DNA of 64,000 nt from Deltaproteobacteria bacterium (GTDB lineage Bacteria; Myxococcota; JACRCW01), in the NCBI GenBank assembly GCA_016218805.1, contig JACRCW010000031.1:1-64000 (forward strand). The letters are read 5' to 3'. Positions within the stretch are counted from its first letter, which is position 1. Each line of letters begins with the position of its first letter. Shown piece after piece: positions 1 to 8,170 of this stretch. Made by a program: the position numbers and the translations under genes. The notes beneath the pieces are model-generated. The model did not search any database and had not been told where the DNA came from. It saw only the letters and a program-made list of their open reading frames with translations.

Positions 1-448
1 GCGTCACCCGTCAAGGTTCGATCTAGACGAACACTGGTCTCCTCATCGGCTGGCCGGGGCAGCTCGGATTCCCACCCCACGGGCGTACTTGAGACGCGGC
101 CGCGCCCCCGCCCGGGTACTGATGTGGCCCGGCACGGCGGGAGCCGGAGCAACCCCCGCGCCAGCCCAACGCAAGCGGCGCATCCCACGGATTCCGCGCC
201 AGCCGAGTCGGGTGCCACCCGGTCTTTGGACAGCGCTGACCGGGTTCCGGACACCCTGGCCGGATGCCGGTCACCCACGCGGTTGACACGTTCCTGCCCG
301 CGTGCGAGTTCCGCCGTCCCTTTGACGCAGGCCCCGTTCGTGGAGCGGTATCCACGCCGGCGCTTGCCCATGTTGGCACTATCCGCTCGTCGGAGAATGC
401 CGGGGCTCCGCTGGCCGCCACGGTCATGAGCCCATGATGGAGCGAACC
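1..448. other. Gene-free region upstream of rplC
   Basis: I see no recognisable protein, tRNA or rRNA here. In particular there is no rpsJ, which normally precedes rplC in the S10 operon. A perfect TTGACA -35-like hexamer lies at 283-288 and a second TTGACG at 322-327, but neither has a convincing -10 at 16-18 bases. Bases 228-272 are rich in CCGG tetramers and short inverted repeats. The region probably holds the rplC promoter and leader. Confidence 0.4.
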
Positions 449-1180
449 ATGGATCTTCCCCTGTTGGGCCGGAAGATGGGCATGTCCCAGATCTTTCTCC
501 CGGATGGCACCCGCAAGGGCGTCACCATTCTCAAGGTTGACCACTGCGTGGTGGTGGACAAGCGGACGCCTGCGCGGGACGGGTATGCGGCGCTGGTGCT
601 GGGCACCACGCCGGTGACGGGTGACCCCCGCCGCGTGGAGCGGCTGGTGGGCAAGCCCATGATGGGCCGGTTCAAGAAGCTGGGCGTGGAGCCGGTGAAG
701 GTGGTCCGGGAGTTCCGCGTGAAGGCGGCGGAGCTGGACAAGTACCAGGTGGGCCAGAAGCTGGGCCTGGAGGTGGTCAAGGAGGGTGACCGCATTGACG
801 TGTGCAGCACGTCCAAGGGCCGCGGGTTTGCGGGCGTGATGAAGCGGCACCACATGGCGGGCAGCAAGTGGTCCCACGGTACGCACGAATACCGCCGTCA
901 CGGCGGTTCCATTGGGTGCCGCGCCGAACCGGGCCGCGTGCACAAGGGCAAGCGCATGCCCGGCCACATGGGCGCGGAGCGCGTGACCACGCAGTACCTC
1001 AAGGTCATTCGCGTGATGCCGGACCAGGGGATCATCCTGATTGACGGGCCGGTGCCGGGCTATCCCCGGACGCTGGTGGAAATCAGCCCGACGACGAAGC
1101 TGCACCCCATCCGCATCCGCAAGGAAGAGGTGGCTTCCAAGGACCCGCTCAAGGCGTCCAAGAAGGCAGCCAAGAAGTGA
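449..1180 (+). CDS. rplC: 50S ribosomal protein L3
   Basis: Large-subunit ribosomal protein L3, which binds 23S rRNA near its 3' end early in assembly and reaches towards the peptidyl-transferase centre. The N-terminus (LLGRKMGMSQIF, residues 4-15) and the central segment with KGRGFAGVMKRH and GGSIG are family signatures. The product is 243 residues against about 210 for E. coli; the excess is mostly a Lys-rich C-terminal tail. ATG codons also occur at 434 and 437, but 449 is chosen because GGAG at 439-442 sits six bases upstream and the family motif starts at once. Unusually it stands alone: no rpsJ upstream, no rplD downstream, and a terminator follows. It may be a relocated gene or a second copy; the window cannot decide. 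Confidence 0.95.
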   Translation: MDLPLLGRKMGMSQIFLPDGTRKGVTILKVDHCVVVDKRTPARDGYAALVLGTTPVTGDPRRVERLVGKPMMGRFKKLGVEPVKVVREFRVKAAELDKYQVGQKLGLEVVKEGDRIDVCSTSKGRGFAGVMKRHHMAGSKWSHGTHEYRRHGGSIGCRAEPGRVHKGKRMPGHMGAERVTTQYLKVIRVMPDQGIILIDGPVPGYPRTLVEISPTTKLHPIRIRKEEVASKDPLKASKKAAKK

Positions 1181-1214
1181 ACCGCCGGGGCGCTGCGGCC
1201 CCCGGTTGGGATGG

Positions 1215-1251
1215 AACGCCCCCGTTCGCGCTGAGGCGCGGCGGGGGCGTT
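1215..1251 (+). terminator. Rho-independent terminator after rplC
   Basis: A perfect 10-bp inverted repeat, AACGCCCCCG (1215-1224) and CGGGGGCGTT (1242-1251), encloses a 17-base loop and runs into TTCCTT on the plus strand. It lies between the convergent ends of rplC (1180) and the minus-strand gene ending at 1268, so it may serve both directions. The T-rich side favours rplC. Confidence 0.7.
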
Positions 1252-1267
1252 TCCTTGTGCGGTCCGT

Positions 1268-2329
1268 TCAGAAGCCGCGGGACTCCAGCGCCATGCCCAT
1301 CTCGCGCGCCAGGTTCTGCAGTTCGCGCGCGTCCACCAGGCGGTCCTCCGTGGGGGCGTCCGCGTAGACCATCAGGCGCGCGGTGTCCCCCCGCCAGACG
1401 GGCATCACCAGCATGGTGCGCGGCGGACCGCCCAGCTGCGCGTAGAAGTGCGTCCAGGCGTCATCCGCCACGGCGGGGCCGTAGTACGGCATGGCCTCCG
1501 TCAGCATGACTTCAATCCCGGGCAGCGCGTGGACGTCCTGCACGGACAGCTCCACGTCTGCCCCGTGCGCCGCCAGCACGCGCGCTGGGGAGTTGAACAG
1601 GTCCAGCACCAGCACGCGCGGGAAGTAGTTGACGAGGTAGGTGGCCATGGCCGCGGCCATCTGGTGGAGGTTGTCCGCTACAAACATCCGTTCGGCGGCG
1701 GCCCCCAGGGTGGCCAGCGTGCGCGGGCTGCCCTTCTTGCGGGTGAGCATCACGGGGCCTTCCGGCTTGCGCTGGAACAGCAGCACCGGGTCTTCGCGCG
1801 GGGCCAGGCCCAGCGCGGTCTCAAAGTCCCGGTTGGGGACCTCCCCGGTGGGCGGCGCGGTGGTGGACGGCGCGGTGATGGCGCTGCTGGTGAAGCGCCG
1901 GCCGGGCACTGTGGTGGGAAACAGCCGTGCCACCGCGGCCTCCACGGCGGGCGCGGTCCCCACGCACCAACTCACCCGCAGGCCGCCGCCGGGGCCCTCC
2001 CAGGCGGCATGCAGCGCGGCGGGGTCATGGAAGGCCACGCGCAGCGTGTCCGCCACCAGGTCCACCGGTGCAATGCCCAGCTTGCGGGCCAGCGTCTCTG
2101 GCACGTGCACGCCCAGGGCGCGCGGCGCCACCACAATCTCGCCGTCTGCCACCCGCGGGTGACCGGTGCCCGCCGCCACCGCGTCAGCCAGTGCGTCGTG
2201 CGTCAGGCTCGTCTCGCGCACCACCAGGTCCGCCAGGCTGCCGCCGCGTTCGCGCCAGCGGCGCAGCAACTCGCCCCGGCGTCCTTCCGGGAGCAGGCCA
2301 GCGTCCACAAGCGTATCCAGCAGTTCCAT
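1268..2329 (-). CDS. GspE N-terminal-domain protein with GAF-like C-terminus
   Basis: 353 residues. Residues 1 to about 150 resemble the N-terminal domain of type II secretion/pilus ATPases (T2SSE_N/MshEN): a helical LLDTLVDAGLL start, then ETLARKLGIAPVDLV and LRVAFHDPA. No Walker ATPase follows, so this is a stand-alone sensory or adaptor module. Residues about 195-350 look like a GAF-type alpha/beta sensor domain. Such domains can bind cyclic di-GMP in pilus ATPases, but the binding residues are not clearly conserved here, so that role is only a possibility. There is no good Shine-Dalgarno before the ATG at 2329. It lies 45 bases after uppP on the same strand and may end that operon. Confidence 0.7.
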   Translation of the reverse strand: MELLDTLVDAGLLPEGRRGELLRRWRERGGSLADLVVRETSLTHDALADAVAAGTGHPRVADGEIVVAPRALGVHVPETLARKLGIAPVDLVADTLRVAFHDPAALHAAWEGPGGGLRVSWCVGTAPAVEAAVARLFPTTVPGRRFTSSAITAPSTTAPPTGEVPNRDFETALGLAPREDPVLLFQRKPEGPVMLTRKKGSPRTLATLGAAAERMFVADNLHQMAAAMATYLVNYFPRVLVLDLFNSPARVLAAHGADVELSVQDVHALPGIEVMLTEAMPYYGPAVADDAWTHFYAQLGGPPRTMLVMPVWRGDTARLMVYADAPTEDRLVDARELQNLAREMGMALESRGF

Positions 2330-2374
2330 GGGGTAGGGGGTTGGATGGCACGCGGGCGCGGTGGTGTCACCGGC

Positions 2375-3184
2375 TCAGGGGCCAAATGCCTGCGGGAACA
2401 GCAGCACCAGCAGCGCCAGCCCCGCCCGGTAGACCGCAAACGGCCGCAGCGTGTTGACGGAGACAAACCGCACAAACAGGCGGATGGCGCCCCAGGCAGC
2501 CACGGCGCTGACCAGCAGCCCAACGAGAAACAGCGGTGCATCCGCCGCATGCAGGCTGCCGGCGCGCACGCCCTTGAACAAGTCATACAGCGTGGCCGCG
2601 CCGATGATGGGGAGCGCCGCCAGGAAGCTGTACTCGGTGGCCGCCTGGCGGGAGACGCCCAGCAGCATGCCGCCCATGATGGTGGAGGCGGAGCGGGACA
2701 TGCCGGGCCACAGCGCCAGGCACTGGAACAGTCCAATGCCCAGCGCGCTGCGCGGGGTGAGGCCGTCCAAGGAGTCCGCCTGCACGCGCGGCCGCAGCTG
2801 TTCCACCACCAGAATCCCCGCCGCGCCCACCAGCAGCGCCGCGGCAACCATCACCGGATTGAACAGCCGCGCCTTGATGGCATGGTGCGCCACAAAACCC
2901 AGCGCCAGCGCGGGGGCGGAGGTCAGCGCCAGCGCGGTCAGCCCGCGCAGGCCACGGAAGCCCTGGCCGCCGCGCTGCAGCAGGCCCGCCAGGCGCTGCC
3001 GGTACAGGCCCAGCACGGCCAGCATGGCGCCGGCCTGGATGACCACCTCAAAGATGTCCGCCCGTTCCCCGGTGAACCCCAGCGCGTGGCCGGCCAGGAT
3101 GAGGTGGCCGGTGGAGGAGACGGGGAGGAACTCGGTCACGCCCTCAACAATGCCGAGGAGAACCGCGACGAGAAACAGGTCCAT
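2375..3184 (-). CDS. uppP: Undecaprenyl-diphosphatase (BacA family)
   Basis: Integral membrane enzyme that dephosphorylates undecaprenyl diphosphate, regenerating the lipid carrier for peptidoglycan and polysaccharide export; overexpression gives bacitracin resistance in other bacteria. The 269-residue length is normal. The first family motif, GIVEGVTEFLPVSSTGH, is at residues 11-27. A second block, MSRSASTIMGGMLLG, carries the conserved Arg and Ser residues. Several hydrophobic helices follow. It starts 33 bases after the DUF1415 gene and precedes the GspE-N-like gene. Its job links it to the murein genes 22 kb away. Confidence 0.95.
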   Translation of the reverse strand: MDLFLVAVLLGIVEGVTEFLPVSSTGHLILAGHALGFTGERADIFEVVIQAGAMLAVLGLYRQRLAGLLQRGGQGFRGLRGLTALALTSAPALALGFVAHHAIKARLFNPVMVAAALLVGAAGILVVEQLRPRVQADSLDGLTPRSALGIGLFQCLALWPGMSRSASTIMGGMLLGVSRQAATEYSFLAALPIIGAATLYDLFKGVRAGSLHAADAPLFLVGLLVSAVAAWGAIRLFVRFVSVNTLRPFAVYRAGLALLVLLFPQAFGP

Positions 3185-3217
3185 GGCGCGCCTTGTGCGA
3201 CGGTGCCGCGCCGCGGG

Positions 3218-3811
3218 TCAACGCCTGCGGCCCTGCCGGATGTCTTCCAGCAGCGCCCGGGCCTCCGCGGCGCCGTGCTCCAGCACGTTCTCCAGGCCCA
3301 CGCGCGCCACCGTCTCAGAAGCGGTCTCGCCGCGGTCATTGCGGCCGGTGCCGCGGGCGGCGGTGATGACGGACACGCGGGACAACTGGATGGAGGGGTC
3401 CGGCGTGCGGCGCATGAAACCCACCGCGCGGTCCGGGTCGGTCAGGTCTTCGTGCATGTCCGGATGCATGGCCACCAGGTAGTAGCCGGCGGGCGGGTTG
3501 GAGACGCGCGTGAACGCGTCCCGCACGCTGCTGACAAAGCGCATGAAGGTGCCCGCACCCAGCGCCAGGTCCGGCAGGATGACCACGGCCACGTCCAGTT
3601 CTTCCGGGGGGACCGCGGTGAGGCGCTGCAGTTCGGCCACGCACGCGGCCACGTCCGGCTCCGTGAGGCGCAGGACGGACCGCCCCAAACGTCCGCCCAG
3701 GCGGGCGTGCCGGGCCCACGGGCAGATGGACAGCTTTTCAATGAACTCAACAAGAAAACGGTCATACCGGGCGATCACTTCGTCGTCGGTCAGCCGCTCC
3801 GGGGGGGACAT
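3218..3811 (-). CDS. DUF1415 family protein
   Basis: 197 residues, full length for DUF1415. The N-terminal IEKLSICPWARHA and the later VVILPD and YYLVAMHPDM segments match what I know of the family, including the Cys-Pro-Trp (CPW) motif. The biochemical function is unknown. It begins 15 bases after the stop of the metallo-beta-lactamase/cNMP gene and ends 33 bases before uppP, so it is likely co-transcribed. No clear Shine-Dalgarno precedes the ATG, which suggests translation coupled to the gene upstream. Confidence 0.75.
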   Translation of the reverse strand: MSPPERLTDDEVIARYDRFLVEFIEKLSICPWARHARLGGRLGRSVLRLTEPDVAACVAELQRLTAVPPEELDVAVVILPDLALGAGTFMRFVSSVRDAFTRVSNPPAGYYLVAMHPDMHEDLTDPDRAVGFMRRTPDPSIQLSRVSVITAARGTGRNDRGETASETVARVGLENVLEHGAAEARALLEDIRQGRRR

Positions 3812-3826
3812 CAGGGGTGGTTATTA

Positions 3827-6082
3827 TCAAGCCGTCGCGTCGCGGGACAGGCGCAGGCGGCGGCCCACGCGCGCAAGTTGGTCCTCCACGTGGCGCTTGA
3901 GGCCGGGCGTATTGCGCAGCAGGCCGTCCAGCAGGTTGGCGGGCAGGCGCAGCAGCATGGCGGGTTCGCGGGCCACGGACGGGAGGATGCGGGCGCGGCC
4001 GGAGACGGGTGCCAGGTCCCCCACCAGGTCACCCACCTGCAGCAGCACCGGCGGCGAGGACAGCACTTCCACGGAGCCGCGGACCACCAGCAGCACTTCG
4101 CCCGGGCGGGGGCCCTGAACCGGCGCGCCGGCGGGGGCCTCCACGGGTTCCGCGGCGCCGGCCAGCGCGTGCACGGCGTTCTGGTTGAGCCGCCCGTCCA
4201 GCGCGCCGTTGATGAGGTGCCGGTAGGTCCACATGCGCTCCAGGCGGTCCTTCACGCTCTCACGGCCGCCGCGTCCGGCATCCGGGCGCGCGTCCCGCGC
4301 GTCCTCCTCAATGAACTCCAGGAACAGGGACCCGGGCACCTGCAGCACGCGCATGGGGCTGAGGGCCACCACGGAGGCGTTGCGCGAGGCGCCGCGCAGG
4401 AAGCTCTGCTCGCCAAAGAAGCTGCCGCGCTCCAGGGACGCCACGCGCTTGCCGTCCACCACCACCTCCGCCGTCCCCGCGACGACGAGGTAGACAAAAT
4501 CCGGTCGCGAATCACCCTGGCGCACCAGGGTCTCACCTTCCGGCGCGTTGCGCGGGATGGCGGCGTGCAGCAGGCGGTTGACCCACTCTTCCAGGCGGCT
4601 GCCCAGGTGGGACAGCACTTCGGAGACCACCGCGGCGTCCTGCACGGTGGGATTGGAATCCGCCAGGCGGCGCTCAAACAGCGGGCCGGCCAGCTTCAGC
4701 TTGTCAGCAAACTGCGCGGGAATGTCGCTGCGGTGCGCCAGCATGATGCCGGCGGGGTCATACGCGGAGAAGTCCGCAACAAAGCCGTGGATGGTGGCTT
4801 CCCCGGCGTCACACAGCGTGAACTGCTGGCGCGGGAAGTCCACCAGCGCGTCATGGCGTTCCTGGCTGATGAGCCCCTTTTCCAGCTGTTTGTCCAGGCC
4901 CACCGGGCCGCCCTTGCTGGAGGTGTCACCGGTGAGCCCAAAACTCTGCCCGCGGTATTCAAAGCGGCCGCCGTAGGACGGGATGGGGTGCGCGCCGTAG
5001 TGCAGCGTGATGGACACGCCGTTGATGAGGAACGGGCGGTACGGGCGGACCACGCGCCAGCGGAAGGCGTCCTCCAGCTTGGCGCGCTCCACGCCCCACA
5101 GCGCGCTGAACTTGCGGAGCACCTGCTCGCGCACCTCCGGCGTGGTGATGATTTCAATCTTCCGGTAGCCGTTCCACGCAAACCGGTACAGGTCCACCAC
5201 GTGGTCATCATGGATGTGGCTGACAAAGATGCCGCGGATGTCCCCCACGGAAATGCCCAGGCGGTTGAGCAGCCAGGCGGTGAAGGGACTGCAGTCCCAC
5301 AGGAAGAATTCGCCGCCCAGGCTGAGCAGGTTGGTGGTGGTGGGGCCGGCGGTGGAGAACGCGCTGTCACTGCCCAGCACCATCAGGCCAAACACCTGCG
5401 GGCGCAGCGGCTGGTCGGGCTTGGGGTAGACGTCCGCCCACATCGGGCGGTCCACGCCGTCGTAGGCGATGGTGACCTCGCTGCGCTCGCCCTGGTACTC
5501 CACGGTGAAGCGGTCCTGGGCGCGGTGGCAGCTGATGCGCACGCCCTCCTCCAGGACCAACGTGTCCGCGCCGTCAAACGGGAGGAACTGGCAGTAGTGC
5601 CCCAGCGGATGCGGCGCGCCCGCCGCGTCCTTCACTGAGAAGAACTTCTGGTCGTTGAGCAGCATCTCGCGGATGCGCGGGTTGGAGCGGACCTGCGTGC
5701 GCAGCTCCTTTTCGTCCACGCCCAGGAAACACTCCTTCATCACCAGTGCCAGCGCGTCCAGTTCATCCTGCGTGCCCACCCAGCGGATGGGGCTCTTCAT
5801 GGAGGCCTTGGCCCAGTCATAGCGGCCCCCCAGGAACGCCGAGGCGAACAGCACGAACTCTGGGCACACGGTGGGCGTGTCCCGCACCACGCGCCGGGTG
5901 GGGTAGACCACCACGTCCGGGAAGTTGCTGACGGGCTTGCCGTCCGGCCCCGGCTTCTGGTCCGCCTTGAGCCGCCGGCTCACCTCCGGCGGCGCACCAA
6001 ACAGCACGCGGACCAACTTGTCTTTCGCCTGGATGGTGACCAGCACCGCACCTGGGTAGGCCACCTGGGTCATCAGCCCCAT
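3827..6082 (-). CDS. Metallo-beta-lactamase-fold hydrolase with cyclic-nucleotide-binding domain(s)
   Basis: 751 residues. The N-terminal 200 residues are of unknown type. A metallo-beta-lactamase fold follows, with the metal motif SHIHDDH around residues 286-292 and later metal-ligand candidates GAHPIP and LTGDTSSKGG. About residues 495-620 form a cyclic-nucleotide-binding domain (GDSRPDFVYLVVAG, then GSFFGEQSFLRGASRNA, the phosphate-binding cassette). A second, degenerate copy lies at about 660-745. The frame stays open to 6337, but ATG 6082 has GGAG seven bases upstream and the extra residues look non-coding. A phosphodiesterase or nuclease controlled by cAMP/cGMP is a reasonable inference; the substrate is unknown. 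Confidence 0.75.
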   Translation of the reverse strand: MGLMTQVAYPGAVLVTIQAKDKLVRVLFGAPPEVSRRLKADQKPGPDGKPVSNFPDVVVYPTRRVVRDTPTVCPEFVLFASAFLGGRYDWAKASMKSPIRWVGTQDELDALALVMKECFLGVDEKELRTQVRSNPRIREMLLNDQKFFSVKDAAGAPHPLGHYCQFLPFDGADTLVLEEGVRISCHRAQDRFTVEYQGERSEVTIAYDGVDRPMWADVYPKPDQPLRPQVFGLMVLGSDSAFSTAGPTTTNLLSLGGEFFLWDCSPFTAWLLNRLGISVGDIRGIFVSHIHDDHVVDLYRFAWNGYRKIEIITTPEVREQVLRKFSALWGVERAKLEDAFRWRVVRPYRPFLINGVSITLHYGAHPIPSYGGRFEYRGQSFGLTGDTSSKGGPVGLDKQLEKGLISQERHDALVDFPRQQFTLCDAGEATIHGFVADFSAYDPAGIMLAHRSDIPAQFADKLKLAGPLFERRLADSNPTVQDAAVVSEVLSHLGSRLEEWVNRLLHAAIPRNAPEGETLVRQGDSRPDFVYLVVAGTAEVVVDGKRVASLERGSFFGEQSFLRGASRNASVVALSPMRVLQVPGSLFLEFIEEDARDARPDAGRGGRESVKDRLERMWTYRHLINGALDGRLNQNAVHALAGAAEPVEAPAGAPVQGPRPGEVLLVVRGSVEVLSSPPVLLQVGDLVGDLAPVSGRARILPSVAREPAMLLRLPANLLDGLLRNTPGLKRHVEDQLARVGRRLRLSRDATA

Positions 6083-6371
6083 GACGCGCTCCGCGGATGC
6101 CCTACTCAACCGCTTCAGGCACCCCGACGGGGTGGAGCGAACCAGGGACGCCGCGTCGGGCGGGCGTCGGGAGCCTACTCGGCGGGTTTCCCCGCCTTTC
6201 CCCTCCCGGCGAGGCCTTCTGAGCGGCCTCTCCGCCGTCAACGGTCCGGGTTCTTCACCCCTGCAAACCGCCTGATCACCCGGGGCCCCGCCCCGGAGAT
6301 CAGCGTCACTATGACGCAGCGCTGACGCGGGACACAAGAAAATCGTTTCTGGCGCCTGGAATTAGCCGCGT
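6083..6371. other. Intergenic region between hemH and the MBL-cNMP gene
   Basis: Two small hairpins are visible: GGCGGG (6181-6186) with CCCGCC (6191-6196), which has a GAAA loop on the minus strand, and GAGGCC (6211-6216) with GGCCTC (6225-6230). Neither has a T-tract on the minus strand, so neither is a convincing terminator for hemH. The promoter of the MBL-cNMP gene probably lies here, but I see no clear -35/-10 pair. Confidence 0.35.
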
Positions 6372-7403
6372 TTACTGAACGGCCGGGCAGGCCTCACGCA
6401 CCAGGCGCACCACGGCGGCCACCCACGCAGGCTCCGCGTTCAACGACGGGACCAGGTGCAGTTCCCCGTCGGGGAAGCGGGCGCGGTAGTCATCACGCGC
6501 GCGCACCCCAATCTCCTCCAGCGTCTCCAGGCAGTCCGCCACAAACGCCGGGCACATCACCGCCACGCGCCGGACGCGCTGAGCCGCCAGCTCCCGCAGG
6601 ACGTGGTCCGTGTACGGGCCAATCCACGGCGTCCGGCCCAGCCGTGACTGGAATGAGACGGTCCACGTCCCCTCACCCAGCGCCAGCGCGCCCGCCAGCG
6701 CGCGCGCGGTGGCGAAGCACTGCGCGCGGTAGCAGTCACGGTTGACGGGCCCTGGCGCTGCGCAGCAGTCCGCGGTGCGCAGGCAGTGGGCGCCGGACGC
6801 GTCAGAACGCGTGACGTGGCGCTCCGGGACGCCGTGGAAGCTGAAGACCACGTGGTCGGCTCCGTGGTCCCCCAGCGCGGCCCGCCCCACCGCGGCAAAC
6901 GCGTCCAGGAACGCGGGATGACCGTGGAAAGGCGGCACCACCTGCACGCCGGGGACGTCCCACCCTGACCCGAGCAGGCGGTAGACCTCCGCCAGCGTGG
7001 AGCCCGTGGTGGAGGCGGCGGCCTGCGGATACAGCGGCAGGACCAGCAGGTGGTTGGCGCCGGCCTGGCGCAGTTCACGCACGCCGTCAGCCAGTGACGG
7101 GCGGCCGTACCGCATGGCCAGGCGCACCGGCGTTTGGGGGAGCGCCTGCTGCACGGCGGCGGCCAGCGCGCGGCCGTGGAGCAGCAGCGGGCTGCCCTGC
7201 GGGGTCCAGATGCGGCGGTATGCCTCCGCGCTGTGGCGCGGCCGGAACGGGAGAATCACCAGGTTGAGCAGCAGCCAGCGGCCCACCGGGTGGAGGTCCA
7301 GCACGCGCCCGTCAGCCAGGAATTCCCGCAGGTAGCGGCGCACGTCCGGCACCGCGGCGCTGTCCGGGGTGCCAAGATTCACGAGGAGGAGACCGGGCTT
7401 CAT
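6372..7403 (-). CDS. hemH: Ferrochelatase with internal cysteine cluster
   Basis: Inserts Fe(II) into protoporphyrin IX to make protohaem. 343 residues. The start KPGLLLVNLGTPD, the catalytic-His block FSFHGVPERH and the acidic ETLEEIG segment are diagnostic. Residues about 205-228 carry five cysteines spaced C-x5-CC-x9-C-x4-C. The Myxococcus xanthus class of ferrochelatase is known to hold a [2Fe-2S] cluster on four Cys of an internal segment of about 20 residues, rather than on C-terminal Cys, and this protein fits that class. ATG 7403 is preferred over an in-frame start at 7421 because LLLVNLG follows directly. It is divergent from the Ser-rich lipoprotein. Confidence 0.95.
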   Translation of the reverse strand: MKPGLLLVNLGTPDSAAVPDVRRYLREFLADGRVLDLHPVGRWLLLNLVILPFRPRHSAEAYRRIWTPQGSPLLLHGRALAAAVQQALPQTPVRLAMRYGRPSLADGVRELRQAGANHLLVLPLYPQAAASTTGSTLAEVYRLLGSGWDVPGVQVVPPFHGHPAFLDAFAAVGRAALGDHGADHVVFSFHGVPERHVTRSDASGAHCLRTADCCAAPGPVNRDCYRAQCFATARALAGALALGEGTWTVSFQSRLGRTPWIGPYTDHVLRELAAQRVRRVAVMCPAFVADCLETLEEIGVRARDDYRARFPDGELHLVPSLNAEPAWVAAVVRLVREACPAVQ

Positions 7404-7495
7404 CCGCCGCGGGCGTGGCACGGCCGCGCCGCGGGGGTCAATCCTCTGCGGCCTCCACGTTGCGGCATGCCGGAGCCCCTGCTACGCGCCCAGGT

Positions 7496-8170
7496 ATGGC
7501 GTTCGCGTCGACAAGCCGCGTGGTGGTGCTGCCGTTGGCCGCACTGCTGCTGGGCGGGTGCCCGCGCCCGTCCGGCGGCGGTGACGAGGACCCCGCGTGC
7601 ATCACGGATGATGATTGCCCGTCCGGGCGGGTGTGCGTGGACAACACGTGCCAGGCCGGGGGAGCCACGTCGTCGTCCTCGGGGACGGTGGCGTCTTCCC
7701 GGGCCAGCAGCTCGGCGGTGGCCACCTCCGGCAGCACCGGCGGCACGTCCTCGCCGCAGCCGTCCTCGGGCGCGGCGTCGTCGGGGGCCCCGGGCTCGTC
7801 CGCGGAATCCGGTGCGGTCGGTTCGTCGTCGTCGGGCGCGCTGCCGTTGTCGTCGTCGTCGTCGGGCGGGGCCCCATCCGGCCGCAGCAGCAGCAGCGCG
7901 GCGGGGTCCTCCGCGTCGTCCATGGCGGCTTCCTCCGGTGCGCCGGGCAGTTCGTCCGGCGGCGCGGCGTCCTCCGGGGGCATGGTGGTGCCGGCATGCA
8001 GTGACCTGCGCGGGACGCGGTTTGGCGTGTGCGCGCACGTGGGTGTGCCGCTGCCCCCCACGCGGGGCACGCGCTTTGGTCTTGAACAGGGAATCTTGAC
8101 GAGTCCCGCGGCGCCAGCACCGGGCAACCGGTTTGGCATCACGGGGGAGGTGGTGATTGATGGTCCGTGA
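7496..8170 (+). CDS. Ser-rich putative lipoprotein with Cys head and RFG repeats
   Basis: 224 residues. A lipoprotein signal peptide ends in LLLGGC (Cys about residue 20), so the protein should be lipid-anchored. A short Cys-rich head, [13 protein letters not shown], follows; this DxDCPxGxxC pattern is common in myxobacterial surface lipoproteins. About 120 residues of Ser/Gly/Ala/Pro low complexity form a likely extended stalk. The C-terminus has three G-[TN]-R-F-G motifs about 18-19 residues apart. The gene overlaps the next by 11 bases, which implies co-expression with the collagen-like protein. ATG 7496 is chosen because the signal peptide starts there. No catalytic domain was recognised. 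Confidence 0.75.
   Translation: MAFASTSRVVVLPLAALLLGGCPRPSGGGDEDPACITDDDCPSGRVCVDNTCQAGGATSSSSGTVASSRASSSAVATSGSTGGTSSPQPSSGAASSGAPGSSAESGAVGSSSSGALPLSSSSSGGAPSGRSSSSAAGSSASSMAASSGAPGSSSGGAASSGGMVVPACSDLRGTRFGVCAHVGVPLPPTRGTRFGLEQGILTSPAAPAPGNRFGITGEVVIDGP

Noticed and set aside
26..46. GTTCGATC near the left edge, like a tRNA T-loop
   Set aside because: The flanking bases do not form the T-stem or an acceptor stem; only a short inverted repeat GTTCG/CGAAC is present.
283..311. Perfect TTGACA as the rplC promoter
   Set aside because: No acceptable -10 at 16-18 bases (GAGTTC at 17); kept only as a remark on the upstream region.
23..1105. A 360-codon open frame on the minus strand opposite rplC
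   Set aside because: Composition is shadow-like (His/Arg/Ala) and rplC on the other strand is certain.
1448..5638. A 1396-codon open frame on the plus strand
   Set aside because: It is exactly antisense to uppP, the DUF1415 gene and most of the MBL-cNMP and GspE-N genes. It is Arg/His/Gln/Gly-rich, matches no family and is a by-product of high GC third positions.
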